Assembly: GCF_000015865.1 (NCBI RefSeq)
Contig: NC_009012.1
Span: 2,969,081 to 3,033,080, forward strand
Direction: 5' to 3'
DNA length: 64,000 bases
Source: Acetivibrio thermocellus ATCC 27405
Lineage (GTDB): Bacteria > Bacillota > Clostridia > Acetivibrionales > Acetivibrionaceae
Within the stretch, counting starts at the first letter, position 1. The number at the start of each line of letters is the position of its first letter. Shown piece by piece: positions 20,881-28,794 of the stretch. The notes beneath the pieces were generated by a model, which ran no database searches, was not told where the DNA came from, and saw only the letters and a program-made list of their open reading frames with translations. Made by a program: the position numbers and the translations under genes.

Positions 20881-21588
20881 ATGTATTCTGTTACTATAAA
20901 CCAAAGAGTTGAGGCAATAAAAAACAACGAAGAGGAAATAAATCTTTTTGTAGAAGAGTATAAACCATTCATAGCAGCCTGCACGCAGAAGGTGGTTGGA
21001 CGCTATGTTGCCTACGGACAGGATGATGAACTTAGCATTGCTCTGATGGCTTTTGTGGAGACTATCCGTTCTTATGACGTCTCAAAAGGCAATTTCCTTT
21101 CCTTCTCCCAGAATGTTATTAAAAGAAGAATTATAGATTATTACAGAAAAGAAAAGAAACACAGCGTGGTTGTTAATATAAACGGGCACCTCGAAGACGA
21201 AGAAGAGGAGACCGACCTTGGCATTGCCATGTCCATTGATAAGTACTCGGAAGAAGAAATCAGCGAGTACAGAAGGCTCGAGCTTGAACAGTTGAAAAAA
21301 GAGCTTAAAGAATGGGACATATCTTTTTTTGATTTGGTTAACATATCACCAAAGCATAAAAGGACCAAAAAGATTTATTCGAAAATAATAAAGTTTGTCC
21401 TTTCAAGACCGGATATTATGGAGAAAATAAAGCAAAAGAAATATTTACCCGTTGCAGAGATAGAGCAGAGCCTTAAAATACCTCGGAAAACAATTGAACG
21501 GGCTCGAAAATATATTATAACAGTAGTGATAATATTTACCGGAGATTACGAGTTTATTAGGGATTACGTAAACTGGGAGGTGGAATAA
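20881..21588 (+). CDS. sigI: SigI-family RNA polymerase sigma factor
   Basis: The 235 residues match SigI sigma factors: a conserved region 2-like part (INLFVEEYKPFIAACTQKVVGRY, DELSIALMAFVETIRSYD, FLSFSQNVIKRRIIDYYRKE) and a C-terminal SigI-specific helix-turn-helix part (IPRKTIERARKYI). In cellulolytic clostridia several SigI paralogues direct cellulosome genes in response to extracellular polysaccharide sensed by cognate RsgI proteins. A strong TTGGAGG precedes ATG 20881. The stop overlaps the rsgI start. In A. thermocellus this locus probably corresponds to one of the eight SigI/RsgI pairs; the number is not certain from sequence. Confidence 0.93.
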   Translation: MYSVTINQRVEAIKNNEEEINLFVEEYKPFIAACTQKVVGRYVAYGQDDELSIALMAFVETIRSYDVSKGNFLSFSQNVIKRRIIDYYRKEKKHSVVVNINGHLEDEEEETDLGIAMSIDKYSEEEISEYRRLELEQLKKELKEWDISFFDLVNISPKHKRTKKIYSKIIKFVLSRPDIMEKIKQKKYLPVAEIEQSLKIPRKTIERARKYIITVVIIFTGDYEFIRDYVNWEVE

Positions 21589-23210
21589 TGAGGGCAATGG
21601 TAGTTGATATGAATGACAAATACGCTGTTGTTGTTAATAAAGAGGGTCAATACATTAAGATTAAGAGGAAAGCAGAGCATAGATTGGGCTATCAAGTTGA
21701 ATTGCCGGACAGAGTGATTGGATTTGAAAGAAGAACGTTATTGAAAGTAGTATCTGTGGCAGCAGCTCTGTTGATTGTTTCAAGTATCTCCTTTGCCGTA
21801 TACAGCTATAATTTGCCTTACAGCTACGTGAATGTTGACATAAATCCCAGTTTGGAGATAATCCTTAATATGTACAACCGGATTATTGATGTAAAAGCGT
21901 TAAATTCTGAAGGCGAGATGCTGATTGAGGATTCTTATAAGAATTCCCGGTTGGATGAAGGTGTGGAAAAAATTATTGACAGTGCCGTGGCACAAGGTTT
22001 CCTTAAAAATGATGAAGAAAATACCATCATGCTTACCGTTGCAGGCAAGAATTCCAGAAAAGTTCTTGAAATAAAGGAAGAAGTGGAGAGTACAGCAAAC
22101 AAGGTTTTAAATGATGATAACGTGGTTTCCGAGGTGATTGTTGAGAACATAGTGCTGGAAAGACGCGAAGAAGCCAGAGAACTTGGTATAGCTCCGGGCA
22201 AATTGCTTTTGATTGAAAAGCTTAAAGAAGTCGATCCCAAGGCAACTACCGAAGAGTACAAGGACAAACCTGTGAATGAGATTGTAAAAACCATCAGGGA
22301 CATAAAGAAAGTTCCAAATGAGAACAACCGAAAGGATGACGATAAAAAGGTAAACAATGAGCCGAATAAGCCATTACCTGACAGAAAAGCCGATGTGGAA
22401 ACAAGTGCCGGGGTAAAAGAAAATACCGCCGGTCCGGATGCAGGCATCAAACCGGTGAATAAAACCGATAATGCTAAACCCAATGTTGGTACCGACATAA
22501 ATAACAAAGAGAATAAAACAGTCAGCAATGCGAAGATTGACAGCGGCATTGACAAGGGCAACAAAGACAGTAAACCCAACAGTAATACTAAAATTAATAA
22601 CGACGTCAAAAAGGACAACAAAGATAATAAAACCAACAGTGATGCCAAAACCTTCAACGATGTCAGCAAAGACAACAAAAATGATAAAGCTGACGGCAAT
22701 GCTAAAATCAACAATAACATCAACAGAGACAATAAAATTACTCCGATTAATCCGGATAATAAATTTAGCAGCGGCGGCAGCAAAGACGACAAAGATAACA
22801 AGCATGTTGATAGCAAAGATAAAATGAATAATGAAGACAACAAAAACATTAACAATGGCAGCTGCCCCCAATACAATCCATATTGGAACCCTTACTGGAA
22901 TCCCTATTGGAATCCATATTGGGGAAATCCGAAAGAAAAAGAGGATATGACAAAGCAAAATGATGAATGGTTTAAAAAGATGCAGGAAGAACAAAAGAAA
23001 CAGTACGATGAATGGCTGAAAAAGATGCAGGAGGAGCAAAAAAAGCAGCATGATGAGTGGGTTAAAAAGATGGAAGAAATGAAAAATACGGAAAAGATGA
23101 AAAATCCATACCAGGAAAATAAAATTGAAAAACCCAAAGAGGCAGAAAAGGAGAATAAACCGGACAGACCTCCGGAGCCGGGAAAAGAAATTTTGAAGAA
23201 AAGATGCTAA
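21588..23210 (+). CDS. rsgI: RsgI-type transmembrane anti-sigma factor with repeat-rich ectodomain
   Basis: The 540 residues start with the RsgI N-terminal domain (1-48, MRAMVVDMNDKYAVVV), which binds SigI. One transmembrane helix (about 50-70) and the conserved outer domain (VNVDINPSLEI, about 78-200) follow. The outer part is then low-complexity: Asn/Lys/Asp-rich (about 225-425), four NPYW units, and a 15-residue DEWxKKMQEEQKKQ repeat from residue 459. Unlike RsgI proteins with CBM3, GH10 or PA14 sensors, no carbohydrate-binding domain is recognisable. Signalling probably uses cleavage of the outer domain (family knowledge). Confidence 0.92.
   Translation: MRAMVVDMNDKYAVVVNKEGQYIKIKRKAEHRLGYQVELPDRVIGFERRTLLKVVSVAAALLIVSSISFAVYSYNLPYSYVNVDINPSLEIILNMYNRIIDVKALNSEGEMLIEDSYKNSRLDEGVEKIIDSAVAQGFLKNDEENTIMLTVAGKNSRKVLEIKEEVESTANKVLNDDNVVSEVIVENIVLERREEARELGIAPGKLLLIEKLKEVDPKATTEEYKDKPVNEIVKTIRDIKKVPNENNRKDDDKKVNNEPNKPLPDRKADVETSAGVKENTAGPDAGIKPVNKTDNAKPNVGTDINNKENKTVSNAKIDSGIDKGNKDSKPNSNTKINNDVKKDNKDNKTNSDAKTFNDVSKDNKNDKADGNAKINNNINRDNKITPINPDNKFSSGGSKDDKDNKHVDSKDKMNNEDNKNINNGSCPQYNPYWNPYWNPYWNPYWGNPKEKEDMTKQNDEWFKKMQEEQKKQYDEWLKKMQEEQKKQHDEWVKKMEEMKNTEKMKNPYQENKIEKPKEAEKENKPDRPPEPGKEILKKRC
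22962..23085 (+). repeat. 45-base tandem repeat in rsgI
   Basis: Two full copies (22962-23006, 23007-23051) and a shorter third copy encode DEWFKKMQEEQKKQY-like units. The period is exactly 15 codons, so length changes keep the frame. A 15-base repeat encoding NPYW units lies just upstream (about 22875-22920). Confidence 0.85.
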
Positions 23211-23232
23211 AAAATCCAAGCGACAATAACCG

Positions 23233-23282
23233 TTGCCGGTTTTTAATTAAGTTTATCTGTGAAACTTAATTAAAACCGGCAA
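23233..23282 (+). terminator. Hairpin terminator after rsgI
   Basis: Arms of 21-22 bases, TTGCCGG through AAGTTT and AAACTTAATT through CCGGCAA, pair with one bulged T around a 7-base loop. The T-run after it is weak (TGTTTAT), so termination may be partial or bidirectional. Confidence 0.7.
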
Positions 23283-23403
23283 TGTTTATATAATACGAAG
23301 AAGATTAATCCGGAAAAGTATTTTGTTTTATGTTTATATACTGCTAATTTGGATATATATCATTTGGATATATTCATATGGAATTTGTGAAGGGAATGAT
23401 TAT

Positions 23404-23784
23404 ATGGAGCTTACAACACCGGCGTTGCTTTTCCCGGCTATTTCCTTGCTGATGCTTGCATATACAAATCGTTTTGTTGTGCTGGCTCAGTTAATCCGCG
23501 AACTATATGCCAAATACAAGGAAAATCCGGATGAAGTCACAAAGGGTCAGTTGTACAATTTAAAAAGAAGAATTGTGATTATCAAAAATATGCAGATATT
23601 TGGGGCTTTAAGCTTTTTCTTTTGCGTTACATGCATGTTTCTGATTTTTTTCAAAGTCATGTTTTTGGCGGATATTGTTTTTGGAATCAGTTTGTTGCTT
23701 TTGTTGATTTCGTTGGGATTGCTGGTGTATGAACTGCAAATTTCGATTAATGCTTTAAATATTCAGTTAAAAGATTTTGAATAA
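23404..23784 (+). CDS. DUF2721 membrane protein
   Basis: The 126 residues start at ATG 23404 behind AAGGGA. Hydrophobic segments lie near 1-20, 68-88 and 90-112, with a basic loop (NLKRRIVIIKNMQI) between. The TPALLFPAISLLMLAYTNRF start matches DUF2721 proteins of unknown function. A longer frame to 23323 has no ribosome site. A hairpin follows at 23825. Confidence 0.8.
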   Translation: MELTTPALLFPAISLLMLAYTNRFVVLAQLIRELYAKYKENPDEVTKGQLYNLKRRIVIIKNMQIFGALSFFFCVTCMFLIFFKVMFLADIVFGISLLLLLISLGLLVYELQISINALNIQLKDFE

Positions 23785-23824
23785 TATTTTTAAGTACTTT
23801 AATTAAGTCTCATCACTTTAAATT

Positions 23825-23860
23825 AAACCAAGTGCTCTATCAGATAAAGTGCTTGGTTTA
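23825..23860 (+). terminator. Terminator after DUF2721 gene
   Basis: AAACCAAG (23825-23832) pairs with CTTGGTTT (23852-23859), with an interior TGCT/AGTGC pairing. TATATG follows rather than a long T-run. Confidence 0.6.
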
Positions 23861-23970
23861 TATATGTTTATTCAATTCCTTTCGAGATTTTATTACGCGC
23901 CATTTCTTGCGAATATTCCATAAATTATCCGACACATTTGAATATGATGGAAAAATTATAAAAAATCTTA

Positions 23971-23999
23971 TTGACAAATTTTATAAATTGTTATATTAT
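23971..23999 (+). promoter_or_regulatory. SigA-type promoter of the Rrf2 regulator gene
   Basis: TTGACA (23971-23976) and TATTAT (23994-23999) are spaced by 17 bases. Downstream, TAACTAAAACAATAGGTTTA (24007-24026) is weakly symmetric and could be an autoregulatory Rrf2 site (inference). Confidence 0.65.
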
Positions 24000-24053
24000 A
24001 AAATAACTAACTAAAACAATAGGTTTACTTATGTATTGAGGTGGTGCAAATTT

Positions 24054-24497
24054 ATGAAGATGTCAACAAAAGGAAGGTATGGCTTGCGGGCGATGCTGGA
24101 TATTGCTGTTAATTCAAAAGGTGATATAGTAAGCGTGAAGAGCATTGCCGAAAGGCAGAACATTTCCGAATCATACCTGGAGCAGGTCTTTTCCATATTA
24201 AGAAAAGCCGCAATAGTAAAAAGCATAAAAGGCGCGCAGGGAGGATATGTTCTTGCAGACGACCCTTCCAATATAACAGTCGGCAAAATTTTACGCACGT
24301 TAGAAGGAAACCTCAATGTTGTAGACATAGATGACAGGGATAGTGAGGTTAGCAAAGAAGAGAAGTGTATAAACGAATTTGTCTGGAACAAAATTAACAA
24401 GAGTATTGACAAAGTTGTTGACAATATTACCCTTGGGGATTTGCTGAGAGAATATCAAAAGTTGGAAGACAATTCTTCTGTTATGTATTATATTTAA
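24054..24497 (+). CDS. Rrf2-family regulator, CymR-like
   Basis: The 147 residues have the Rrf2 winged helix: MKMSTKGRYGLRAMLDIA, LEQVFSILRKA, and KGAQGGYVLADDP. Only one Cys lies in the effector region, so the three-Cys Fe-S cluster site of IscR is absent. Residue pattern and the terminal MYYI resemble CymR, the Bacillus repressor of sulfur uptake and cysteine synthesis, which binds CysK. ATG 24054 follows GAGGTGG by 8 bases. It is upstream of the siroheme operon and within 7 kb of the sulfate genes, so sulfur control is a reasonable inference. Confidence 0.87.
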   Translation: MKMSTKGRYGLRAMLDIAVNSKGDIVSVKSIAERQNISESYLEQVFSILRKAAIVKSIKGAQGGYVLADDPSNITVGKILRTLEGNLNVVDIDDRDSEVSKEEKCINEFVWNKINKSIDKVVDNITLGDLLREYQKLEDNSSVMYYI

Positions 24498-24717
24498 CAT
24501 CCAAAGGGTTCGAAACATTTCTTTTATAGGTGTTTTGCAGGCTAAAACGGTAAATAGTTTTTTAAAATAATAAACAGCCAATTATTGGAATAAGCATTTG
24601 TATATCTTAGAGAACGTGTTTGTATGCTTTTTAATTAATATTTATATACAAAATCCAAGTAAACATATAGGAACAATAATATAACAACAAAATATTCCCA
24701 GTAGAGAAAGAACGGGG

Positions 24718-25722
24718 GTGCGGATTTTGAATGTAATCATGGCCGGAATTGATTATACCCTGGCACCGATCGATATCAGAGAAAAGTTTTCTTTTACAAA
24801 GTCCACTTTACAAGCTGTATACAATGACTTGCTAAAGAATGAAAACATTTTCGGCGCTGTGATTGTTTCAACATGCAACAGAACGGAGCTGTACCTTTCA
24901 TGCGAGGAAGGATTGTATATAAACCCTTTTGAGCTTTTATGCGACGCTGCAAATTTCGACTATGAAGAGTACAGTAATATGCATGTATTGAGAACGGGTG
25001 TTGATGTCATCAGGCATCTGTGCGAACTTGCCTGCGGGGTAAAGTCCCAAATATGGGGTGAGGACCAAATCATTACCCAGGTCAGAAACGCTATTGAACT
25101 GGCAAGGGAAATGAATGCCAGTGACAGTACCTTGGAGGTAATGTTCAGAATTGCCGTAACATCGGCCAAAAAAGTGAAAACCACACTGAAACTTAGCAGC
25201 ACGGAAAGATCCATAGCTTACAGTGCTTTAAAGATTATAAAAAGCAAGGAGAATATAAGCAAGGCCCTTGTTATTGGAAACGGGGAAATCGGCAGGCTTA
25301 TGGCGTCAATATTGATTGAAAACGGATATGACACCACAATAACATTAAGACGCTATCGCCACGGTGATAATATTATACCCCTGGGGGCAAAAACCATAGA
25401 GTACGTCGCCAGGTATGAAAAGCTCAAAGATTGCGATGTTGTAATCAGCGCCACTCTAAGCCCGCATTATACTTTGGAAATAGACAAAATCGACAGAATA
25501 AAATATCCTCGTTTATTCATTGACCTTGCAGTTCCAAGGGATATTGACCCCAAAATAAAATCTTTGGACAATGTGGAGCTGTATGACCTTGACAGTATCT
25601 ATGCCGGTGAAGTGGATAAAAACCGTACAGAGCAGATGATACAGGTAAAAAAGATAATTGACAAATACATTTTTGATTACTATAGATGGTATGAATATAG
25701 GAAAAGGCTGGTTTTGACATGA
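24718..25722 (+). CDS. hemA: Glutamyl-tRNA reductase, short form
   Basis: The 334 residues contain the catalytic domain (STCNRTELY with the nucleophilic Cys, GEDQIITQVRNA), the NADPH Rossmann domain (ALVIGNGEIGRLMA) and IDLAVPRDIDP. The protein ends where the family's C-terminal dimerisation domain (roughly 90 residues) would begin. It reduces glutamyl-tRNA to glutamate-1-semialdehyde, the first committed step to tetrapyrroles. GTG 24718 is given; TTG 24727, behind GGGGGTG, is an equally good start. Its stop overlaps sirC (ATGA), so the short end looks genuine rather than a frameshift. Confidence 0.9.
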   Translation: MRILNVIMAGIDYTLAPIDIREKFSFTKSTLQAVYNDLLKNENIFGAVIVSTCNRTELYLSCEEGLYINPFELLCDAANFDYEEYSNMHVLRTGVDVIRHLCELACGVKSQIWGEDQIITQVRNAIELAREMNASDSTLEVMFRIAVTSAKKVKTTLKLSSTERSIAYSALKIIKSKENISKALVIGNGEIGRLMASILIENGYDTTITLRRYRHGDNIIPLGAKTIEYVARYEKLKDCDVVISATLSPHYTLEIDKIDRIKYPRLFIDLAVPRDIDPKIKSLDNVELYDLDSIYAGEVDKNRTEQMIQVKKIIDKYIFDYYRWYEYRKRLVLT

Positions 25723-26192
25723 AAGAACATTTTCCGTTGTTTATTTCTTCAAGAGGTAAAAAAGTGCTGGTGGTCGGCGGAGGTAAGATTGCAACAAGAA
25801 GGATCTTGACGCTTACCAACTTTGAATTTGAGATAACGGTTGTGGCGCCAAACATAACAAATGAAATTCAGCAACTTGCGGATGACGGGCTTGTTACGCA
25901 TATTCAGCGCGAATTTAGAAATGAGGATTTGGACGGCAAATTTCTCGTTGTTGCGGCCACGGACAAAAGAGAAATAAACAAATATATAGGGGAGAAGGCA
26001 AAAGAACTAGGAGCCTATGTGAGTGTGGCTGATGTGAAAGAAGAATGCAATTTTTATTTTCCGGCCGTCATCGTAAAAGACGAAATTGTTGTCGGTGTTA
26101 CCGGCGACGGAAAATCTCATAAAAAGGTGAAAGAAATATCAAATAAGATAAGGAAGGTATTGAAACATGAAAATCAGAGTGGGCAGCCGTGA
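25719..26192 (+). CDS. Precorrin-2 dehydrogenase / siroheme synthase N-domain
   Basis: The 157 residues form the Met8p/SirC-type NAD-binding domain: KKVLVVGGGKIATRRI, VVAATDKREINKYI and DVKEECNFYFPAVI. It oxidises precorrin-2 to sirohydrochlorin; whether it also inserts iron is unclear because only a short helical C-terminus follows. It overlaps hemA by 4 bases and hemC by 26. Its place between hemA and hemC is typical of clostridial hem clusters and points to siroheme or corrinoid production. Confidence 0.88.
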   Translation: MKEHFPLFISSRGKKVLVVGGGKIATRRILTLTNFEFEITVVAPNITNEIQQLADDGLVTHIQREFRNEDLDGKFLVVAATDKREINKYIGEKAKELGAYVSVADVKEECNFYFPAVIVKDEIVVGVTGDGKSHKKVKEISNKIRKVLKHENQSGQP

Positions 26193-27045
26193 AAGCAAAC
26201 TTGCTGTGAGGCAAGCGCAGATAGTGATAGATTCTATAAAAAAATACAACCCCGATATCGAGATCGAGCTTGTGACAATGAAAACAACAGGGGATAAAAT
26301 TCTTGACAAAACCATTGACAAGATTGGCGGGAAAGGTCTGTTTGTAAAGGAACTTGATCGTGCCTTGCTGGACGGAAAGGTGGATATCACCGTTCACAGC
26401 TTTAAGGACATGCCCATGGATATAGATGACCGTCTACCCATTGTTGCGGTTTCAAAAAGGGAAGACCCCAGGGATGTGCTTGTATTGCCCAAAGGGAAAA
26501 ATGAAATTGATTTTAACGGTCCCATCGGCTGTTCAAGTTCAAGAAGAAAAATTCAGATAGAGAAAATCTATCCCGGCTGCACAGTCGAGCCGATAAGGGG
26601 AAATGTTTTAACCCGCCTTGAAAAGCTGGACAAGGGAGAATATTCAGCCATAGCCCTGGCATATGCCGGCCTTAAGAGACTGGGACTTGAAGAGAGAATA
26701 TGGCGTGTGTTCAGTACGGATGAAATTGTTCCGGCGGCATGTCAGGGAATTATAGCTGTACAAGCACGAAAAGATTTTGACGCATCGATTTTGGCAAATT
26801 TCCATGACAAAGACTCGTGGGATGTGTCGGTGGCGGAGAGAAGCTTTATAAAGGCATTGAACGGCGGATGCAGCTCTCCGTCCGCAGCTTATGGAGTGAT
26901 ACAGGGCGAAAAAATAGTTCTCACGGGATTTTATGTTGATAAAAACGGCAAAATTTATAAAATGACCAAAACGGGAGACAGAAATCAGGGAGAAGCGTTG
27001 GGATACAGTTTGGCGATGGAAATGCTGAAGGGAGCGGATGCATAA
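26167..27045 (+). CDS. hemC: Hydroxymethylbilane synthase (porphobilinogen deaminase)
   Basis: The 292 residues begin MKIRVGSRESKLAVRQAQIV and contain FVKELDRALLDGKVDITVHSFKDMP, SSSRRKIQI and EIVPAACQGI. The dipyrromethane cofactor Cys is in NGGCSSP. It polymerises four porphobilinogens to hydroxymethylbilane. Its stop codon TAA shares a base with the ATG of the next gene (TAATG), a translational-coupling arrangement. Confidence 0.96.
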   Translation: MKIRVGSRESKLAVRQAQIVIDSIKKYNPDIEIELVTMKTTGDKILDKTIDKIGGKGLFVKELDRALLDGKVDITVHSFKDMPMDIDDRLPIVAVSKREDPRDVLVLPKGKNEIDFNGPIGCSSSRRKIQIEKIYPGCTVEPIRGNVLTRLEKLDKGEYSAIALAYAGLKRLGLEERIWRVFSTDEIVPAACQGIIAVQARKDFDASILANFHDKDSWDVSVAERSFIKALNGGCSSPSAAYGVIQGEKIVLTGFYVDKNGKIYKMTKTGDRNQGEALGYSLAMEMLKGADA

Positions 27046-28526
27046 TGGCTGACGGCAAAGGAAAGGTTTACCTGGTGGGAGCGGGACCGGGAGATGAGGA
27101 ACTTCTTACTGTTAAGGCAGCCGATGTTATAAAAAAGGCGGATGTCATAGTTTATGACAGACTTATAAGCGATGGTATTCTTTCAAAAATTCCCGACAAT
27201 GCGGAGAAAATCTATGTTGGAAAAAATGCCGGCAATCATCCGGTTCCTCAGCATGAAATAAATAAAATCCTTCTGGCCAAAGCACTGGAAGCTAAAATTG
27301 TTGTTAGGCTTAAAGGCGGCGATCCCTTTGTATTTGGCAGAGGGGGAGAGGAGCTGGAGTTCTTGCATCAAAACGGCATACCTTTTGAGGTAGTGCCGGG
27401 CATTACTTCGGCAATAGCCGCAGCAGCATATGCAGGCATTCCTGTCACCCATAGAGATTTTTGCTCGTCGCTGCATATTATAACCGGACATGTAAAAGAC
27501 GGCGGAAATCCGGACATCGACTATGAATCTTTAGTGAAGCTAAAAGGAACTCTCATCTTTATGATGTCGGTGGCCTCATTTCCGCAAATAGCACAGGGCC
27601 TTATAGAAGCCGGCATGGAATCCGATATGGATGCGGCAGTGATAGAAAACGGCACAATGCCAAACCAAAGAAAATTTGTTTCAAAGCTTTGTGACATCCC
27701 GAAAGTTATCGCAGAAAATCAGGTTAAATCCCCTGCAATAATCATAGTCGGAAAGGTATGTTCCCTTTCTGAAAAGCTTGATTGGTTTTCAAAATTGCCT
27801 CTTTACGGATGCAATGTATTGGTAACAGGCCCAAAGAAAACATCGGAGAGATTGGCAGGCAAACTCCGAGGGCTCGGAGCACATGTAGTTGAATATCCTT
27901 GCATAGAAACAGAACCACTCGACTTTGACATTGATATACGAGAGCATAGCTGGATAATTTTCACAAGCAGCCTGGGTGTAACAATATTCTTTAAAAAACT
28001 GTATGAAAACAAGCTTGACAGCAGATATTTGTACAATAAAAAAATTGCAGCGGTAGGCTCCCAGACCGCCGAAGAACTGTTAAAACACGGAATATGCGCC
28101 GACTTTGTTCCCGGTAAATTTGACGGCAGACATTTAGCGGAAGAGCTTTTGCAAAGCGGCAAAATAAGCCCTGAAGACAAAGTGGTTATTTTCAGGGCAA
28201 AGGACGGAACCCAGGCCATTGTAGATATTTTCGAAAACAATAATATACACTACACTGATATCTCTGTATATGAAACTAAATGCATAGAAAATGAGAGAAT
28301 TGACATAAGTGGTTTTAATTATATTACTTTTACCAGCGAAAGCTGCGTAAAAGGCTTTGCCCACTCCTTTAAAAACACAATAGATTATTCAAAAATCAAT
28401 GCAATATGCATTGGAGAACAAACAGCCAAAGCTACAAGGGCTTATGGAATGAACACAATTATTTCCGATGTTGCAACGGTTTCTTCAATGGTTGAAAAAA
28501 TTATTGAAATGCATTGCGCTAAATAA
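27045..28526 (+). CDS. cobA-hemD: Uroporphyrinogen-III methyltransferase / synthase fusion
   Basis: The 493 residues join two enzymes. Residues 1-250 are an SAM-dependent uroporphyrinogen-III C-methyltransferase (VYLVGAGPGDEELLTVKAADV, VVRLKGGDPFVFGRGGEE). Residues about 255-490 are uroporphyrinogen-III synthase (NVLVTGPKKTSERLAGKLR, TFTSESCVKGF). The pair converts hydroxymethylbilane to uroporphyrinogen III and then to precorrin-2. This fusion is common in clostridia. With sirC next door it directs flux to siroheme or corrinoids. Confidence 0.95.
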   Translation: MADGKGKVYLVGAGPGDEELLTVKAADVIKKADVIVYDRLISDGILSKIPDNAEKIYVGKNAGNHPVPQHEINKILLAKALEAKIVVRLKGGDPFVFGRGGEELEFLHQNGIPFEVVPGITSAIAAAAYAGIPVTHRDFCSSLHIITGHVKDGGNPDIDYESLVKLKGTLIFMMSVASFPQIAQGLIEAGMESDMDAAVIENGTMPNQRKFVSKLCDIPKVIAENQVKSPAIIIVGKVCSLSEKLDWFSKLPLYGCNVLVTGPKKTSERLAGKLRGLGAHVVEYPCIETEPLDFDIDIREHSWIIFTSSLGVTIFFKKLYENKLDSRYLYNKKIAAVGSQTAEELLKHGICADFVPGKFDGRHLAEELLQSGKISPEDKVVIFRAKDGTQAIVDIFENNNIHYTDISVYETKCIENERIDISGFNYITFTSESCVKGFAHSFKNTIDYSKINAICIGEQTAKATRAYGMNTIISDVATVSSMVEKIIEMHCAK

Positions 28527-28579
28527 ACTTATTTTGCATCGTCCTAATTTTCATTACTCTGAATAAGCCTGCTAACGGA

Positions 28580-28631
28580 GGTGAAGAAAAATATGGAAGA
28601 AACCCAAGTTTCTGGAACATTTTTCTTCACC
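28580..28631 (+). promoter_or_regulatory. Long stem-loop in the cobA-hemD/hemB gap
   Basis: GGTGAAGAAAAAT (28580-28592) and ATTTTTCTTCACC (28619-28631) pair perfectly over 13 bp. An inner AGAAAC/GTTTCT stem lies at 28599-28614. The 5' arm includes a Shine-Dalgarno GGAGGTG, so folding would hide the ribosome site of the small frame at 28593. It may be an attenuator or processing site. Confidence 0.6.
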
Positions 28632-28649
28632 GGAAAACGAGGATTTTAG
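28593..28649 (+). CDS. Possible 18-residue leader peptide
   Basis: ATG at 28593 follows GGAGGTGAAGAAAAAT and encodes MEETQVSGTFFFTGKRGF then TAG. The frame lies entirely within and just after the long stem-loop, upstream of hemB. The good ribosome site is the main support. It could be a leader peptide that couples translation to hemB expression, or chance. Confidence 0.25.
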   Translation: MEETQVSGTFFFTGKRGF

Positions 28650-28785
28650 GAAACAAGAATTTCTAAAGTAAAGATTTGTAATGTAAGGATTTGCAAAGTA
28701 AGGATTTGCAAAGCAAAAATTTGTAAACCAAAGAATTGTGAAATAAAGATTTCAAAAACAAAGATTAAAAATTTAAAAACGGCGG
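28650..28785 (+). repeat. Degenerate 15-16-base tandem repeats upstream of hemB
   Basis: About eight loose copies of AAAGTAAGGATTTGC-like units (for example at 28671-28715) fill the space before hemB. Two central copies are nearly identical. No gene was seen. The unit is different from the 72-base array near 36 kb. Confidence 0.75.
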
Positions 28786-28794
28786 TGATGTATT

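Noticed and set aside
21935-23219. Two hydrophobic minus-strand frames opposite rsgI, resembling membrane proteins
   Set aside because: They are mirror frames of Asn/Lys/Asp-rich repeats, which read as Leu/Ile/Phe/Val on the other strand. No ribosome sites fit.
28650-28785. CRISPR or small-RNA array
   Set aside because: Units of 15-16 bases are too short and have no spacers or neighbouring cas genes.
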